From Pseudomonadota bacterium (GTDB taxonomy: Bacteria; Desulfobacterota; Binatia; Binatales; Binataceae), in assembly GCA_021324455.1 (NCBI GenBank), contig JAJPJA010000074.1, forward strand, positions 1-64,000: DNA of 64,000 bases, given 5' to 3'. How positions within the stretch are numbered: position 1 is the stretch's first letter; every line of letters begins with the position of its first letter. The notes under the pieces were generated by a model. That model was not told the DNA's origin. It worked only from the letters and a program-made list of their open reading frames with translations, and ran no database searches. Shown one piece after another: positions 36,399 to 44,626 of this stretch. The position numbers and the translations under genes were made by a program.

Positions 36399-38651
36399 AT
36401 GGCTGAAGAAGCAGGACACGAATTCAAGGTTATCGGCACGCGGCCGGTGCGGCATGACGGCGTGGACAAGGTGACGGGCCGCGCCAAGTACGGCGCGGAT
36501 TACGCCTTTCCCGATATGCTTCATGGCAAGATTCTGCGCAGCCCGCACGCGCACGCGCTGATCAAATCGATCAAGGTCGACAAGGCGCTGGCGCTGGCGG
36601 GCGTCAAGGCGGTGATTACGGGCGAAGAGCTGCCCGAGCTGCCCGACAAGGCTGAGCCGATCGGAGAAGTGCCGACCAATCTGAGGCATACGGCGCTCAA
36701 CGTGCTGGCGCGCGGCAAGGTGCTCTACAACGGGCATCCGGTGGCGGCGGTCGCGGCCACCTCGCCGCATATCGCGGAAGAGGCGCTCAATCTGATCGAA
36801 GTCGAGTACGAAGTGCTGCCGCCGGTGCTGAACGTACACCAGGCGATGGCGCCCAACGCGCCGATTCTGCATCCGGAGCGGCGCACCAGGGAATCGCCCG
36901 ACAAACCGACCAACATCGCCAGCCACGTGCAGTTCAAGGGCGGAGATCTGGAGGCCGGTTTCAAGCAGGCCGATTTCGTGATCGAGCGGCAGTTCGAAAC
37001 CAAGATGGTGCATCAGGGGTACATCGAGCCGCATAACGCGCTGGCGATCTACAATCCCGACGGCCACGCCACGGTCTACACCTCGACCCAGTCGCCGTTC
37101 GAGGCGCGCCAGTTGATCGCGCTGATCGCCGCGATGCCCGAGGGCGACCTCAAAGTAGTGCCGGCCGAGATCGGCGGCGGCTTCGGCGGCAAGCTGATGA
37201 TCTACATGGAGCCGCTCGCGCTGCTGCTGTCGAAGAAAACCGGGCATCCGGTGAAGTTCGTGATGAGCCGCTCCGAAGTGCTGCGCGCCACCGGTCCCAC
37301 GTCGGGTTCCACGATCAAGGTTAAGATCGGGGCCGGCAAAGACGGCAAGCTGACCGCGGCCGAAGTCTGGATGGCGTACGAAGCGGGCGCCTTTCCGGGC
37401 TCTCCCGTGGGCGCCGGCGCGATGACCGCGATCAGTTGCTACGAGGTTCCCAATTTTCTGATCGACGGCTACGACGTGGTGGTGAACAAGCCGCGCACCG
37501 CCGCCTACCGTGCGCCGGGCGCCACTAACGTGGCGTTCGCGGTGGAAACGGTGCTGGACGAATTGGCCGAGCGATGCGGACTCGATCCGATCGACTTCCG
37601 CATCAGGAACGGCGTCAAACAGGGCAGCGCGCGGGCCTTCGGCCCGCCGTACAAAAAGATCGGATTCATCGAAACCTGCCAGGCGCTCAAGAACAGCGAC
37701 CATTACAAATCGAAGCTGGAAGGACGCAATCGCGGGCGCGGGGTGGCCTTCGGCGTCTGGTTCCACGCCGGCGGTCAGTCCTCGGCCGTGGTCAATGTGC
37801 ATAACGACGGCACCGCCAGCGTGGTGACCGGATCGGTGGATATCGGCGGCAGCCGCGCCTCGATGGCGATGATTGCGGCCGAAGTGCTGGGGCTGGACCC
37901 CGCCAGCGTCCGCCCGATGGTCGCCGACACGGATTCGATCGGCTACACCGCGATGACCGGCGGCAGCCGCACGACCCATTCGACCGGCGCCGCGGTCTAC
38001 GAAGCCGCCCACGACGCCGTGCGTCAGCTCAAGGAGCGCGCCGCCCGCTTGTGGCAGATCAAGCCTGAAGACGTCGATTTTACCGGCGGCAAGCTGGTAT
38101 CGAAGAACAACGGCGTACCGCCGATGACGATCAAGGAACTGGCCGCCAAGTTCGGACGCACGGGCGGTCCGGTCAGCGGACGCGCCGGAGTGAGCGCACG
38201 CGGCGGCGTCGGAACGTTCGCCGGATGCTGCGTGGATGTCGAGGTCGATCCGGAAACCGGCAAGGTGCAGATCCTGCGCGCGACTGTGGCGCAGGACGCC
38301 GGCAAGGCCATCCATCCAAGCTACGTCGAAGGCCAGATGCAGGGCGGCACGGCGCAGGGAATCGGATGGGCGTTAAACGAGGAATACGTCTACGACGAGA
38401 AGGGCAACCTGCGCAACGCCGGCTTTTTGGACTACCGCATGCCAACCTGCCTGGACCTCCCGCTGATCGAAACCGTGATCGTCGAGGTGCCGGGGCCTGA
38501 CAACCCGCTCGGCATCCGCGGCGTCGGCGAAGTGTCGATTGTGCCGCCGCCGGCAGCGGTGGCCAACGCGGTCTATCGCGCGGTCGGCGTGCGCATCAAC
38601 GAGCTGCCGATGTCGCCGCCGCAAATCGTCAAAGCGTTGAGAAAAAACTAG
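36399..38651 (+). CDS. Xanthine dehydrogenase/aldehyde oxidase family molybdopterin-binding subunit
   Basis: FKVIGTRPVRHDGVDKVTGRAKYGADYAFPDMLHGKILRSPHAHA; EIGGGFGGKL; AYRAPGATNVAFAVETVLDELAE; GIRGVGEVSIVPPPAAVANAV. Confidence 0.95.
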   Translation: MAEEAGHEFKVIGTRPVRHDGVDKVTGRAKYGADYAFPDMLHGKILRSPHAHALIKSIKVDKALALAGVKAVITGEELPELPDKAEPIGEVPTNLRHTALNVLARGKVLYNGHPVAAVAATSPHIAEEALNLIEVEYEVLPPVLNVHQAMAPNAPILHPERRTRESPDKPTNIASHVQFKGGDLEAGFKQADFVIERQFETKMVHQGYIEPHNALAIYNPDGHATVYTSTQSPFEARQLIALIAAMPEGDLKVVPAEIGGGFGGKLMIYMEPLALLLSKKTGHPVKFVMSRSEVLRATGPTSGSTIKVKIGAGKDGKLTAAEVWMAYEAGAFPGSPVGAGAMTAISCYEVPNFLIDGYDVVVNKPRTAAYRAPGATNVAFAVETVLDELAERCGLDPIDFRIRNGVKQGSARAFGPPYKKIGFIETCQALKNSDHYKSKLEGRNRGRGVAFGVWFHAGGQSSAVVNVHNDGTASVVTGSVDIGGSRASMAMIAAEVLGLDPASVRPMVADTDSIGYTAMTGGSRTTHSTGAAVYEAAHDAVRQLKERAARLWQIKPEDVDFTGGKLVSKNNGVPPMTIKELAAKFGRTGGPVSGRAGVSARGGVGTFAGCCVDVEVDPETGKVQILRATVAQDAGKAIHPSYVEGQMQGGTAQGIGWALNEEYVYDEKGNLRNAGFLDYRMPTCLDLPLIETVIVEVPGPDNPLGIRGVGEVSIVPPPAAVANAVYRAVGVRINELPMSPPQIVKALRKN

Positions 38652-38658
38652 ATTCAAG

Positions 38659-38717
38659 CATCGGCGGCGCTGCGGAGCCTGACTTTCTGCGCAACACGCT
38701 CTCCGGCGCCGCCGATG
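38659..38717. other. Large stem-loop immediately downstream of the Mo-hydroxylase stop codon
   Basis: catcggcggcgctgcggag / ctctccggcgccgccgatg; 12 perfect bp then T-G, G-C, one C/C mismatch, G-T, three more pairs; 21-nt loop; no U tract. Confidence 0.7.
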
Positions 38718-38745
38718 GCACGCCTTCGGACGCGCCCTCCGTGCG

Positions 38746-38976
38746 TCAATAGAACATATGTACCGCCGCTACGGCGTTGTGATTGAGATAGAGGATGAGA
38801 TCGATCATGTAGCGGAACGCAATCGGAGCGGCGCGCGAGATCACCGTCAGGTCGATTGCATAGATCGCAACCACGCCCAAAACGAACAGGGTGAGATCCA
38901 ATGCAATCTCACCGGCTGGCTTGCGAGCGGCTCGCCGCCACAACCGACGCAGGCCCGTCGCGGCCATCTTCGTCAT
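38746..38976 (-). CDS. Small hypothetical membrane protein
   Basis: Hydrophobic LTLFVLGVVAIYAIDLTVI and C-terminal segment; no recognised family; start uncertain (track 39030). Confidence 0.45.
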   Translation of the reverse strand: MTKMAATGLRRLWRRAARKPAGEIALDLTLFVLGVVAIYAIDLTVISRAAPIAFRYMIDLILYLNHNAVAAVHMFY

Positions 38977-39303
38977 CCGATTATTCCTGTCCAGGACGAT
39001 GGTTGACGCTTCACTTCGAGTGAGCGGCATGCGCTGACTCGAAAGGAAACAATCCTTTAAGCCTTGGAACGTGAGCTGATTTTCCTTTTAGCAATGGTTC
39101 GCTGGACATTGCAATAGGGTCAGTGAAGTTTACTCCCCACATCACTGTATAACGCTATTGTGAAACCGCCCGCCGAAAAAGTATAACCGGGAAGAACCGC
39201 GGGACTTGTGATCCTGATGCCGCGCGTGCTTGAAATGTACCGGCAATTTTTTGGCGGCTGACTATTTCATCGTTCCTTCCCCATGGGCCGGAGGTAAACC
39301 GCA

Positions 39304-40461
39304 ATGGCCAACGATAGCAAGCGCATTCTCACCACCCACACCGGCAGCCTGCCGCGTCCCGCGCGACTAATCGGCCTGCTCGGCGCGCGCGAGGAGCGCA
39401 AGCTGGACGATCCGGCGGCGTTCGAAGCCGCGGTCGCCGAGGGAGTTAAGGAGATTGTTCGCAGCCAGGTCGAAGCGGGCGTCGACATCGTCAACGACGG
39501 CGAGGTCAGCAAGATTTCCTACTCGACCTATGTGAAGGATCGCCTGACCGGTTTTGAGGGCGAGGGGCTGCTGTTGGGTTCGGGCATGGCGCTGGCGGAT
39601 TTCAGGGAATTTCCCGAACTGGCCGCGCGCATGTTGGGCAATCCGGACATGGCCAAAACCAAGGCGCCGGCCTGCGACGGCCCGATCAAATACAAGGACC
39701 TGCGCGAGGTCGAGCGCGACATCGCCAATCTGAAGGCGGCGCTGGACGGCGTGCATGTTCAGGGCGCCTTCATGAGCGCGGCATCACCCGGCGTCATCTC
39801 AGGCTTCCTGCCCAATCATCATTACAAGACCGCCGACGCTTACGTGGGCGCGCTGGCTGACGCGATGAAGGTCGAGTACGAGGCGATTCATAAATCGGGC
39901 CTGACTCTCCAGCTGGACTGCCCCGACCTGGCGATGAGCCGCCATATCTGGTTTCCCGACCTGAGCATGGCCGATTTCCGCCAGCGCATCGCGATGCATG
40001 TCGAGGCGCTCAACCACGCCACGGCGTCGATCCCGCCCGATCGAATGCGGATGCATCTGTGCTGGGGCAATTACGAGGGGCCGCATCACTATGACGTGGC
40101 GCTGGCGGAGATTATCGATATCGTGCTCAAAGCGCGTCCGGCGGTCATCTCGCTGGAGGCGGCCAACCCGCGCCATGAGCACGAATGGCAGGTGTTCGAG
40201 AGCGTCAAGCTGCCCGCGGACAAGACCCTGATACCCGGGATGCTCGACTCCACCACCAACTTTGTCGAGCATCCGCAGCTGATCGCGCAGCGGCTGCTGC
40301 GATGGGCGTCGGTGGTGGGACGCGACCATCTGATGGCGGGAACGGACTGCGGCTTTGCCACTTTCGCCGGCCTGACGCCCGTGTACCCTGGCGTGGTGTG
40401 GCTGAAATTCAAGGCGATGGCCGAAGGATGCCGGATCGCGTCACAGAAGCTGTGGGGCTGA
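39304..40461 (+). CDS. Cobalamin-independent methionine synthase II-like (MetE C-terminal-like) protein
   Basis: RILTTHTGSLPRP; VDIVNDGEVSK; HLCWGNYEGPHHYDVALAEIIDIVLKARPAVISLEAANPRHEHEW; AGTDCGFATF. Confidence 0.9.
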   Translation: MANDSKRILTTHTGSLPRPARLIGLLGAREERKLDDPAAFEAAVAEGVKEIVRSQVEAGVDIVNDGEVSKISYSTYVKDRLTGFEGEGLLLGSGMALADFREFPELAARMLGNPDMAKTKAPACDGPIKYKDLREVERDIANLKAALDGVHVQGAFMSAASPGVISGFLPNHHYKTADAYVGALADAMKVEYEAIHKSGLTLQLDCPDLAMSRHIWFPDLSMADFRQRIAMHVEALNHATASIPPDRMRMHLCWGNYEGPHHYDVALAEIIDIVLKARPAVISLEAANPRHEHEWQVFESVKLPADKTLIPGMLDSTTNFVEHPQLIAQRLLRWASVVGRDHLMAGTDCGFATFAGLTPVYPGVVWLKFKAMAEGCRIASQKLWG

Positions 40462-40494
40462 GCGGCGCCCCTGCTGCGCGATGTTCCGCCGAAG

Positions 40495-41688
40495 TCAGCG
40501 CGCGCGCGGCAGGCTGAGCACGCGCTCGGCGACGATGTTGCGCTGAATCTCCGAGGTGCCCGCTTCGATGGTGTTGGCGCGCGAGCGCAGGAACGATACC
40601 TGCCAGCGTCCGTTCTCCGCCGCGCGCCCGGATTCCGCCATCAACTGGCTGCCCGGCCCTTCCAGCGCCATCGCCGTCTCCTGCATCCGCTGGTTCAGCT
40701 CCGACCACAGCAGTTTGAGGATCGATCCTTCCGCGCCCGGAGTGCCGCCGTTGATAATCGCGGAGAACACCCGCAAGCAGTTGTACTTGAAGCCCTGCAA
40801 ATCGACGTAATGCCGCATCAGCTCCTGGCGCACGACCGGATTTTCCAGCGCGCATCGGCCATTGCGGCTTGAGCGGCGCGCCAGCTGCACCAAATCGTTG
40901 AAGATCTGCTCATAGCGCACGTACTGCGACAGCGCGCTGGTGCCGCGTTCGTTGGCCAGCGTGGTCATGCTCACGCGCCATCCGTCATTAAGTTCGCCGA
41001 GCAGATTATGGCGCGGCACGCGGACATTTTCGAAAAAGACTTCGTTGAAATCCTGCCCGCCATGTATCTGGCGCAGCGGCTTGACCGTGATACCGGGTGT
41101 TTTCATGTCGACCAGCAAGTAACTGATGCCCCGATGTTTGGGCGCGTCGGGGTCGGTGCGCACCAGCAGATAGCACCAGTCGGCGTACTGCGCGTATGAG
41201 GTCCAGATCTTCTGGCCGTTAACCACGAATTCATCGCCCTTAAGCTCGGCGCGCGTGCGCAGCGATGCGATATCGGACCCCGCGTTGGGCTCCGAAAAGC
41301 CCTGGCACCAGATTTCCTCCGCGTTGACGATCGGCGGCAGAAAGCGGCGCTTTTGCGCGTCGCTGCCGTGCTGGATGATGGTTGGGCCGACTTGCGAGAT
41401 GGCCAGCGAGTTGAGCGCTCCCGGCGCGCGCACCCGGGCGCATTCCTCGTTGAAGATCGCCATCTCCACCGCGCTGGCGCCCTGACCGCCGTATTCCCTG
41501 GGCCACGCCATCGCGACAAATCCGTGTTTAAGCATCCGCCGCTGCCACTCGCGCAGCATCTCGACCAGCGCACGCCCTTTGGGCAGTTCGTAGCCCGGCG
41601 TGCCCCATCCCTGGGGCAGGTTATCCTTCAGGAAATCGCGCACCCGCGCGCGATAACGCTCTTCCGCTTCGGTGTAACTCAGATCCAT
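40495..41688 (-). CDS. Acyl-CoA dehydrogenase family protein (paralogue of 25264..26439)
   Basis: MDLSYTEAEERYRARVRDFLKDNLPQGWGTPGYELPKGR; WCQGFSEPNAGSDIASLRTRAELKGDEFVVNGQKIWTS. Confidence 0.94.
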   Translation of the reverse strand: MDLSYTEAEERYRARVRDFLKDNLPQGWGTPGYELPKGRALVEMLREWQRRMLKHGFVAMAWPREYGGQGASAVEMAIFNEECARVRAPGALNSLAISQVGPTIIQHGSDAQKRRFLPPIVNAEEIWCQGFSEPNAGSDIASLRTRAELKGDEFVVNGQKIWTSYAQYADWCYLLVRTDPDAPKHRGISYLLVDMKTPGITVKPLRQIHGGQDFNEVFFENVRVPRHNLLGELNDGWRVSMTTLANERGTSALSQYVRYEQIFNDLVQLARRSSRNGRCALENPVVRQELMRHYVDLQGFKYNCLRVFSAIINGGTPGAEGSILKLLWSELNQRMQETAMALEGPGSQLMAESGRAAENGRWQVSFLRSRANTIEAGTSEIQRNIVAERVLSLPRAR

Positions 41689-41769
41689 CGTTCTTCGATA
41701 TCGAGCGCTGAAGCGGCGGGTCAAGAGCCGCGCAGGGAGGGCGCCGCCGCCGCGCCAGCAAGTGAGCGC

Positions 41770-43005
41770 TCAGGATTGCGGCGCGCTGCTTTTCCACTTC
41801 GCCATCAGGGTGTTGGATGGCAGCGCGGGATCGAGCACCTTCATGGCGGTTTGCGCGCCGGCCACCGGAAGGCCTGTGGGATCGAGCAAACCCAACTGCA
41901 CCAGCGCGGTCGCCTGCTCCCAATAAATGTGTTCATGCGCGATCTTGTTGCCGCGAAAATGGACCACCGCGACATGCGGCACCTGCAAATACTTACCTGT
42001 GGGCGCAATTCCCGGCAGCATGAAATCGATTTCGACGTCGTGGGTGCAGCAGAAGATGAACTCGTCAACCAAAGTATTGGCGCCGACGGTGCGCGAGACC
42101 GGGATGATTCTGGTGTCCCTGGGAACTTTTGGAATGAAGTGATTTTTGTAAAACCGGTACAGCTCGTGATATCCGACGCCGCCGGTCATGTCCGGCACGT
42201 GATTGACGTAGGGCTCCGCAACCATGGTCTTCATGGTATCGTCCACGCTGCGGGTCACGAACTCGCATTCTACATGCTTCTCCCACAACGCTTCGAGGTC
42301 GTAATGGGGTCCGATTGCGCGATGCAGCGTTCCGATGGTCCGCGAGTGCGCCATGGTTGCGGCCGCTTTGTTGTAAGCGTTGCGCGAGGGATTGTTGAAG
42401 CCGTGATCGGCGCCGGGATAGACGCGGATCTCGGCCTCGGCGCAGCCCGCAAAAGCCTTGCTTACCGCGTCGCGCAGCGGCGCCGGCGTATAGCCGTCGT
42501 CGGCGCCGAAATGAAACAGGATCGGGCAATGCACCGCCCCTGCCTCTTCCAGATGCCGCTCCAGTTCCATCGGATAGTAGCTCACCGCGGCGTCGATCTT
42601 GAGCCGCGCCGCGGCCAGGTACGCGAGCCGCCCGCCCAGACCGAATCCCAGCACCGCCACCTTGCCGTTGCATTCGGGCCGCGCCCGCAGCGCCCGGATG
42701 GCGTCGTTGATATCGTTGACCCCCTGGCCGATACCGAAGCGCTGGTGGAATGAAAATGCGGTATCTAGATCGACCCCTTCGTAACCGAGCTCGACGCCCG
42801 CGGCCAGACGCCAGAACAAGTCGGGCGCGAGCACCACGTAACCCTCTTCGGCGAACAGGTCCGCCACCTCGCGCATGTGCCGGTTAACGCCGAAGATCTC
42901 CTGCGCCACAATCAGTCCCGGCCCGCTGGCTTGATCCGGAATCGCCAGGTAGCCGTCGAACATCCCGCCGTCAGCCGCGCTGATTTTGATCGTCGTTCCA
43001 GCCAT
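41770..43005 (-). CDS. Dienelactone hydrolase fused to C-terminal NTF2/SnoaL-like domain
   Basis: GLIVAQEIFGVNRHMREVADLFAEEGYVVLAPDLF; VAVLGFGLGGRLAYLAAAR; then EPYVNHVPDMTGGVGYHELYRFYKNHFIP...FIFCCTHDVEIDFMLPGIAPTGKYLQVPHVAVVHF. Confidence 0.9.
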   Translation of the reverse strand: MAGTTIKISAADGGMFDGYLAIPDQASGPGLIVAQEIFGVNRHMREVADLFAEEGYVVLAPDLFWRLAAGVELGYEGVDLDTAFSFHQRFGIGQGVNDINDAIRALRARPECNGKVAVLGFGLGGRLAYLAAARLKIDAAVSYYPMELERHLEEAGAVHCPILFHFGADDGYTPAPLRDAVSKAFAGCAEAEIRVYPGADHGFNNPSRNAYNKAAATMAHSRTIGTLHRAIGPHYDLEALWEKHVECEFVTRSVDDTMKTMVAEPYVNHVPDMTGGVGYHELYRFYKNHFIPKVPRDTRIIPVSRTVGANTLVDEFIFCCTHDVEIDFMLPGIAPTGKYLQVPHVAVVHFRGNKIAHEHIYWEQATALVQLGLLDPTGLPVAGAQTAMKVLDPALPSNTLMAKWKSSAPQS

Positions 43006-43139
43006 CGTGCATTCTCCCCGTTGCCGGCCAGCATGCGCCCCAAAAGCGGACGCGGGCAAGGGGGCGGACCTTTGCGATTGGCCCGCGCGGCGGCTAATAA
43101 TACGATCCGCTCAAGCACGTCTCCCAGGAGGATCGGCGA

Positions 43140-43598
43140 ATGCGCGCAATCTCACACGTGGCTATCGGCGTCAGCGACATGAAACGATCGCTTCCCTTCT
43201 ACCGCGATCTGCTGGGATTGAAGGTTTCGCTCGATACCGAAGAGACAATCAAGTTCAGCTCCAAATCGGGCGAGCCGGCGGAAGTCAAACGCCACGCAAT
43301 CTATATGCGATGGGAAGACGGCCCCCACGCCACTTTCATCGTGCTCTCGCAGAATCATCCCGAAAGCAGCGGCCAGCCGCTGAAGCTCAACCAGGTCGGA
43401 ATCCATCACTTTTCCTTCTGGGTCGACGATCTCAGGCAGCGGGTGGAAAAACTCAAGGCCGCCGGCGTCACCTTCGTTGTCGAACCAAGCGAATCAGCCG
43501 GCGAAGCTTACGGCGAGCCGCACGAAAAGCGGATTCTGACCACCATCTTCAAAGACCCCGACGGGACCATGATCCAGTTCGACCAGCGCCTGAACTGA
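43140..43598 (+). CDS. VOC superfamily (glyoxalase/bleomycin resistance-like) protein
   Basis: ISHVAIGVSDMKRSLPFYRDLLGLKV; IHHFSFWVDDLRQRVEKLKAAGVTFV; TIFKDPDGTMIQF. Confidence 0.94.
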   Translation: MRAISHVAIGVSDMKRSLPFYRDLLGLKVSLDTEETIKFSSKSGEPAEVKRHAIYMRWEDGPHATFIVLSQNHPESSGQPLKLNQVGIHHFSFWVDDLRQRVEKLKAAGVTFVVEPSESAGEAYGEPHEKRILTTIFKDPDGTMIQFDQRLN

Positions 43599-43855
43599 AT
43601 CCGGCTGCGCGCTGGCCCGCGTCTGGATATACGGCGGGAGCGGGCAGCGCGAACAACGGCCACTCCCGCTTCCCTCGGCCTCCGACGGCGCCAGGACGAG
43701 GATAAGCGTGTAAACCAGCGCCACGGTGAGCACGCGAACTCGATGCATTGGTCCAGCTCCATCCCCGACAACCGGCTTGGACCAGCCTGATGTTGAAAAT
43801 CCAGACTTGCCCTGAACCGCCGCCATTCCGGCGCACGAAGAACTACGGCATCTGG

Positions 43856-43907
43856 ATATCACTTATGATATGCAGCAGATGGTAGATATTGTCAATAACA
43901 TATCTAC
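43856..43907. promoter_or_regulatory. AT-rich island with two inverted repeats
   Basis: atatca-ctta-tgatat (43856-43871) and gtagatat-tgtcaataac-atatctac (43882-43907). Confidence 0.45.
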
Positions 43908-43966
43908 TATACTTTAAGTTTGTTATTGTATACTGCGCGCAAATCACCCCCTGTGCCGCTACGGCG

Positions 43967-44626
43967 TCAATCCAGTTTCATCAGCTTGTGCTTGATCGCA
44001 TATCGGACGATCGCCGCCGTCGACGGCAAGCGGAGCTTGGATGCGAGGTTGGTCCGATGAACCTGGACGGTTTTGGGACTGATTCCGAGTTTGCCCGCGA
44101 TGACCTTGATCGGATTGCCCTGCGCAATCAGCCGCAGGATTTCGCGCTCGCGCCGGGTCAGACCGGTCGAATTCCCGCCCCGCCGGCCGCTGCGGCGCAG
44201 CTTTTCCAGCACGATCGGCGCGACGGCGGGGCTGATGTAGCGCTTGCCCGCCGCCACCGCCCGGATCGCTCCCACCAGTTCGGAGCCGCCTTCGGATTTG
44301 ATCACGTAGCCAGCGGCGCGAGCTTCGCTCAAGGCATCCAAAACGTACTCTTCGTCATCATACTGGCTCAGTATCAGGACCTTGGAGGCGGGGACTTCCT
44401 TACGCAGCCGATAGGCCGCGTCGATTCCGCCGAGCCCGGGCATCCCGATGTCCAGCACGATAACGTCGGGTCTGATGCGGGCGGCCAGCTCGATCCCGTG
44501 CAGAGCTTCGTCCGCCTCGCCGGCCAGTTCCATCCCGCCCTCTTTCTCGAGCAGGATCCTGAGGGCGTCGCGCATCATCCGATGGTCGTCGATGACCATG
44601 ACGCGGATGGATCTGCCGCTGTTCAT
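43967..44626 (-). CDS. LuxR/NarL-family two-component response regulator
   Basis: IRVMVIDDHRMMRDALRILLEKEGG; PDVIVLDIGMPGLGG; LTRREREILRLIAQGNPIKVIAGKLGISPKTVQVHRTNLASKL. Confidence 0.95.
   Translation of the reverse strand: MNSGRSIRVMVIDDHRMMRDALRILLEKEGGMELAGEADEALHGIELAARIRPDVIVLDIGMPGLGGIDAAYRLRKEVPASKVLILSQYDDEEYVLDALSEARAAGYVIKSEGGSELVGAIRAVAAGKRYISPAVAPIVLEKLRRSGRRGGNSTGLTRREREILRLIAQGNPIKVIAGKLGISPKTVQVHRTNLASKLRLPSTAAIVRYAIKHKLMKLD

Noticed and set aside
36327-38315. 662-aa minus-strand ORF antisense to the Mo-hydroxylase
   Set aside because: Arg/His/Gly/Ala-rich shadow of a strongly recognised plus-strand gene; no family motifs; high GC suppresses stop codons
39031-39303. Cobalamin or SAM riboswitch upstream of the MetE-C-like gene
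   Set aside because: None of the conserved B12-box or SAM-I core motifs could be identified by eye
43494-43862. Minus-strand ORF with signal-like segment VLTVALVYTLILVLAPSEAEG
   Set aside because: Overlaps the VOC gene end; the sequence looks like translated non-coding DNA; not supported
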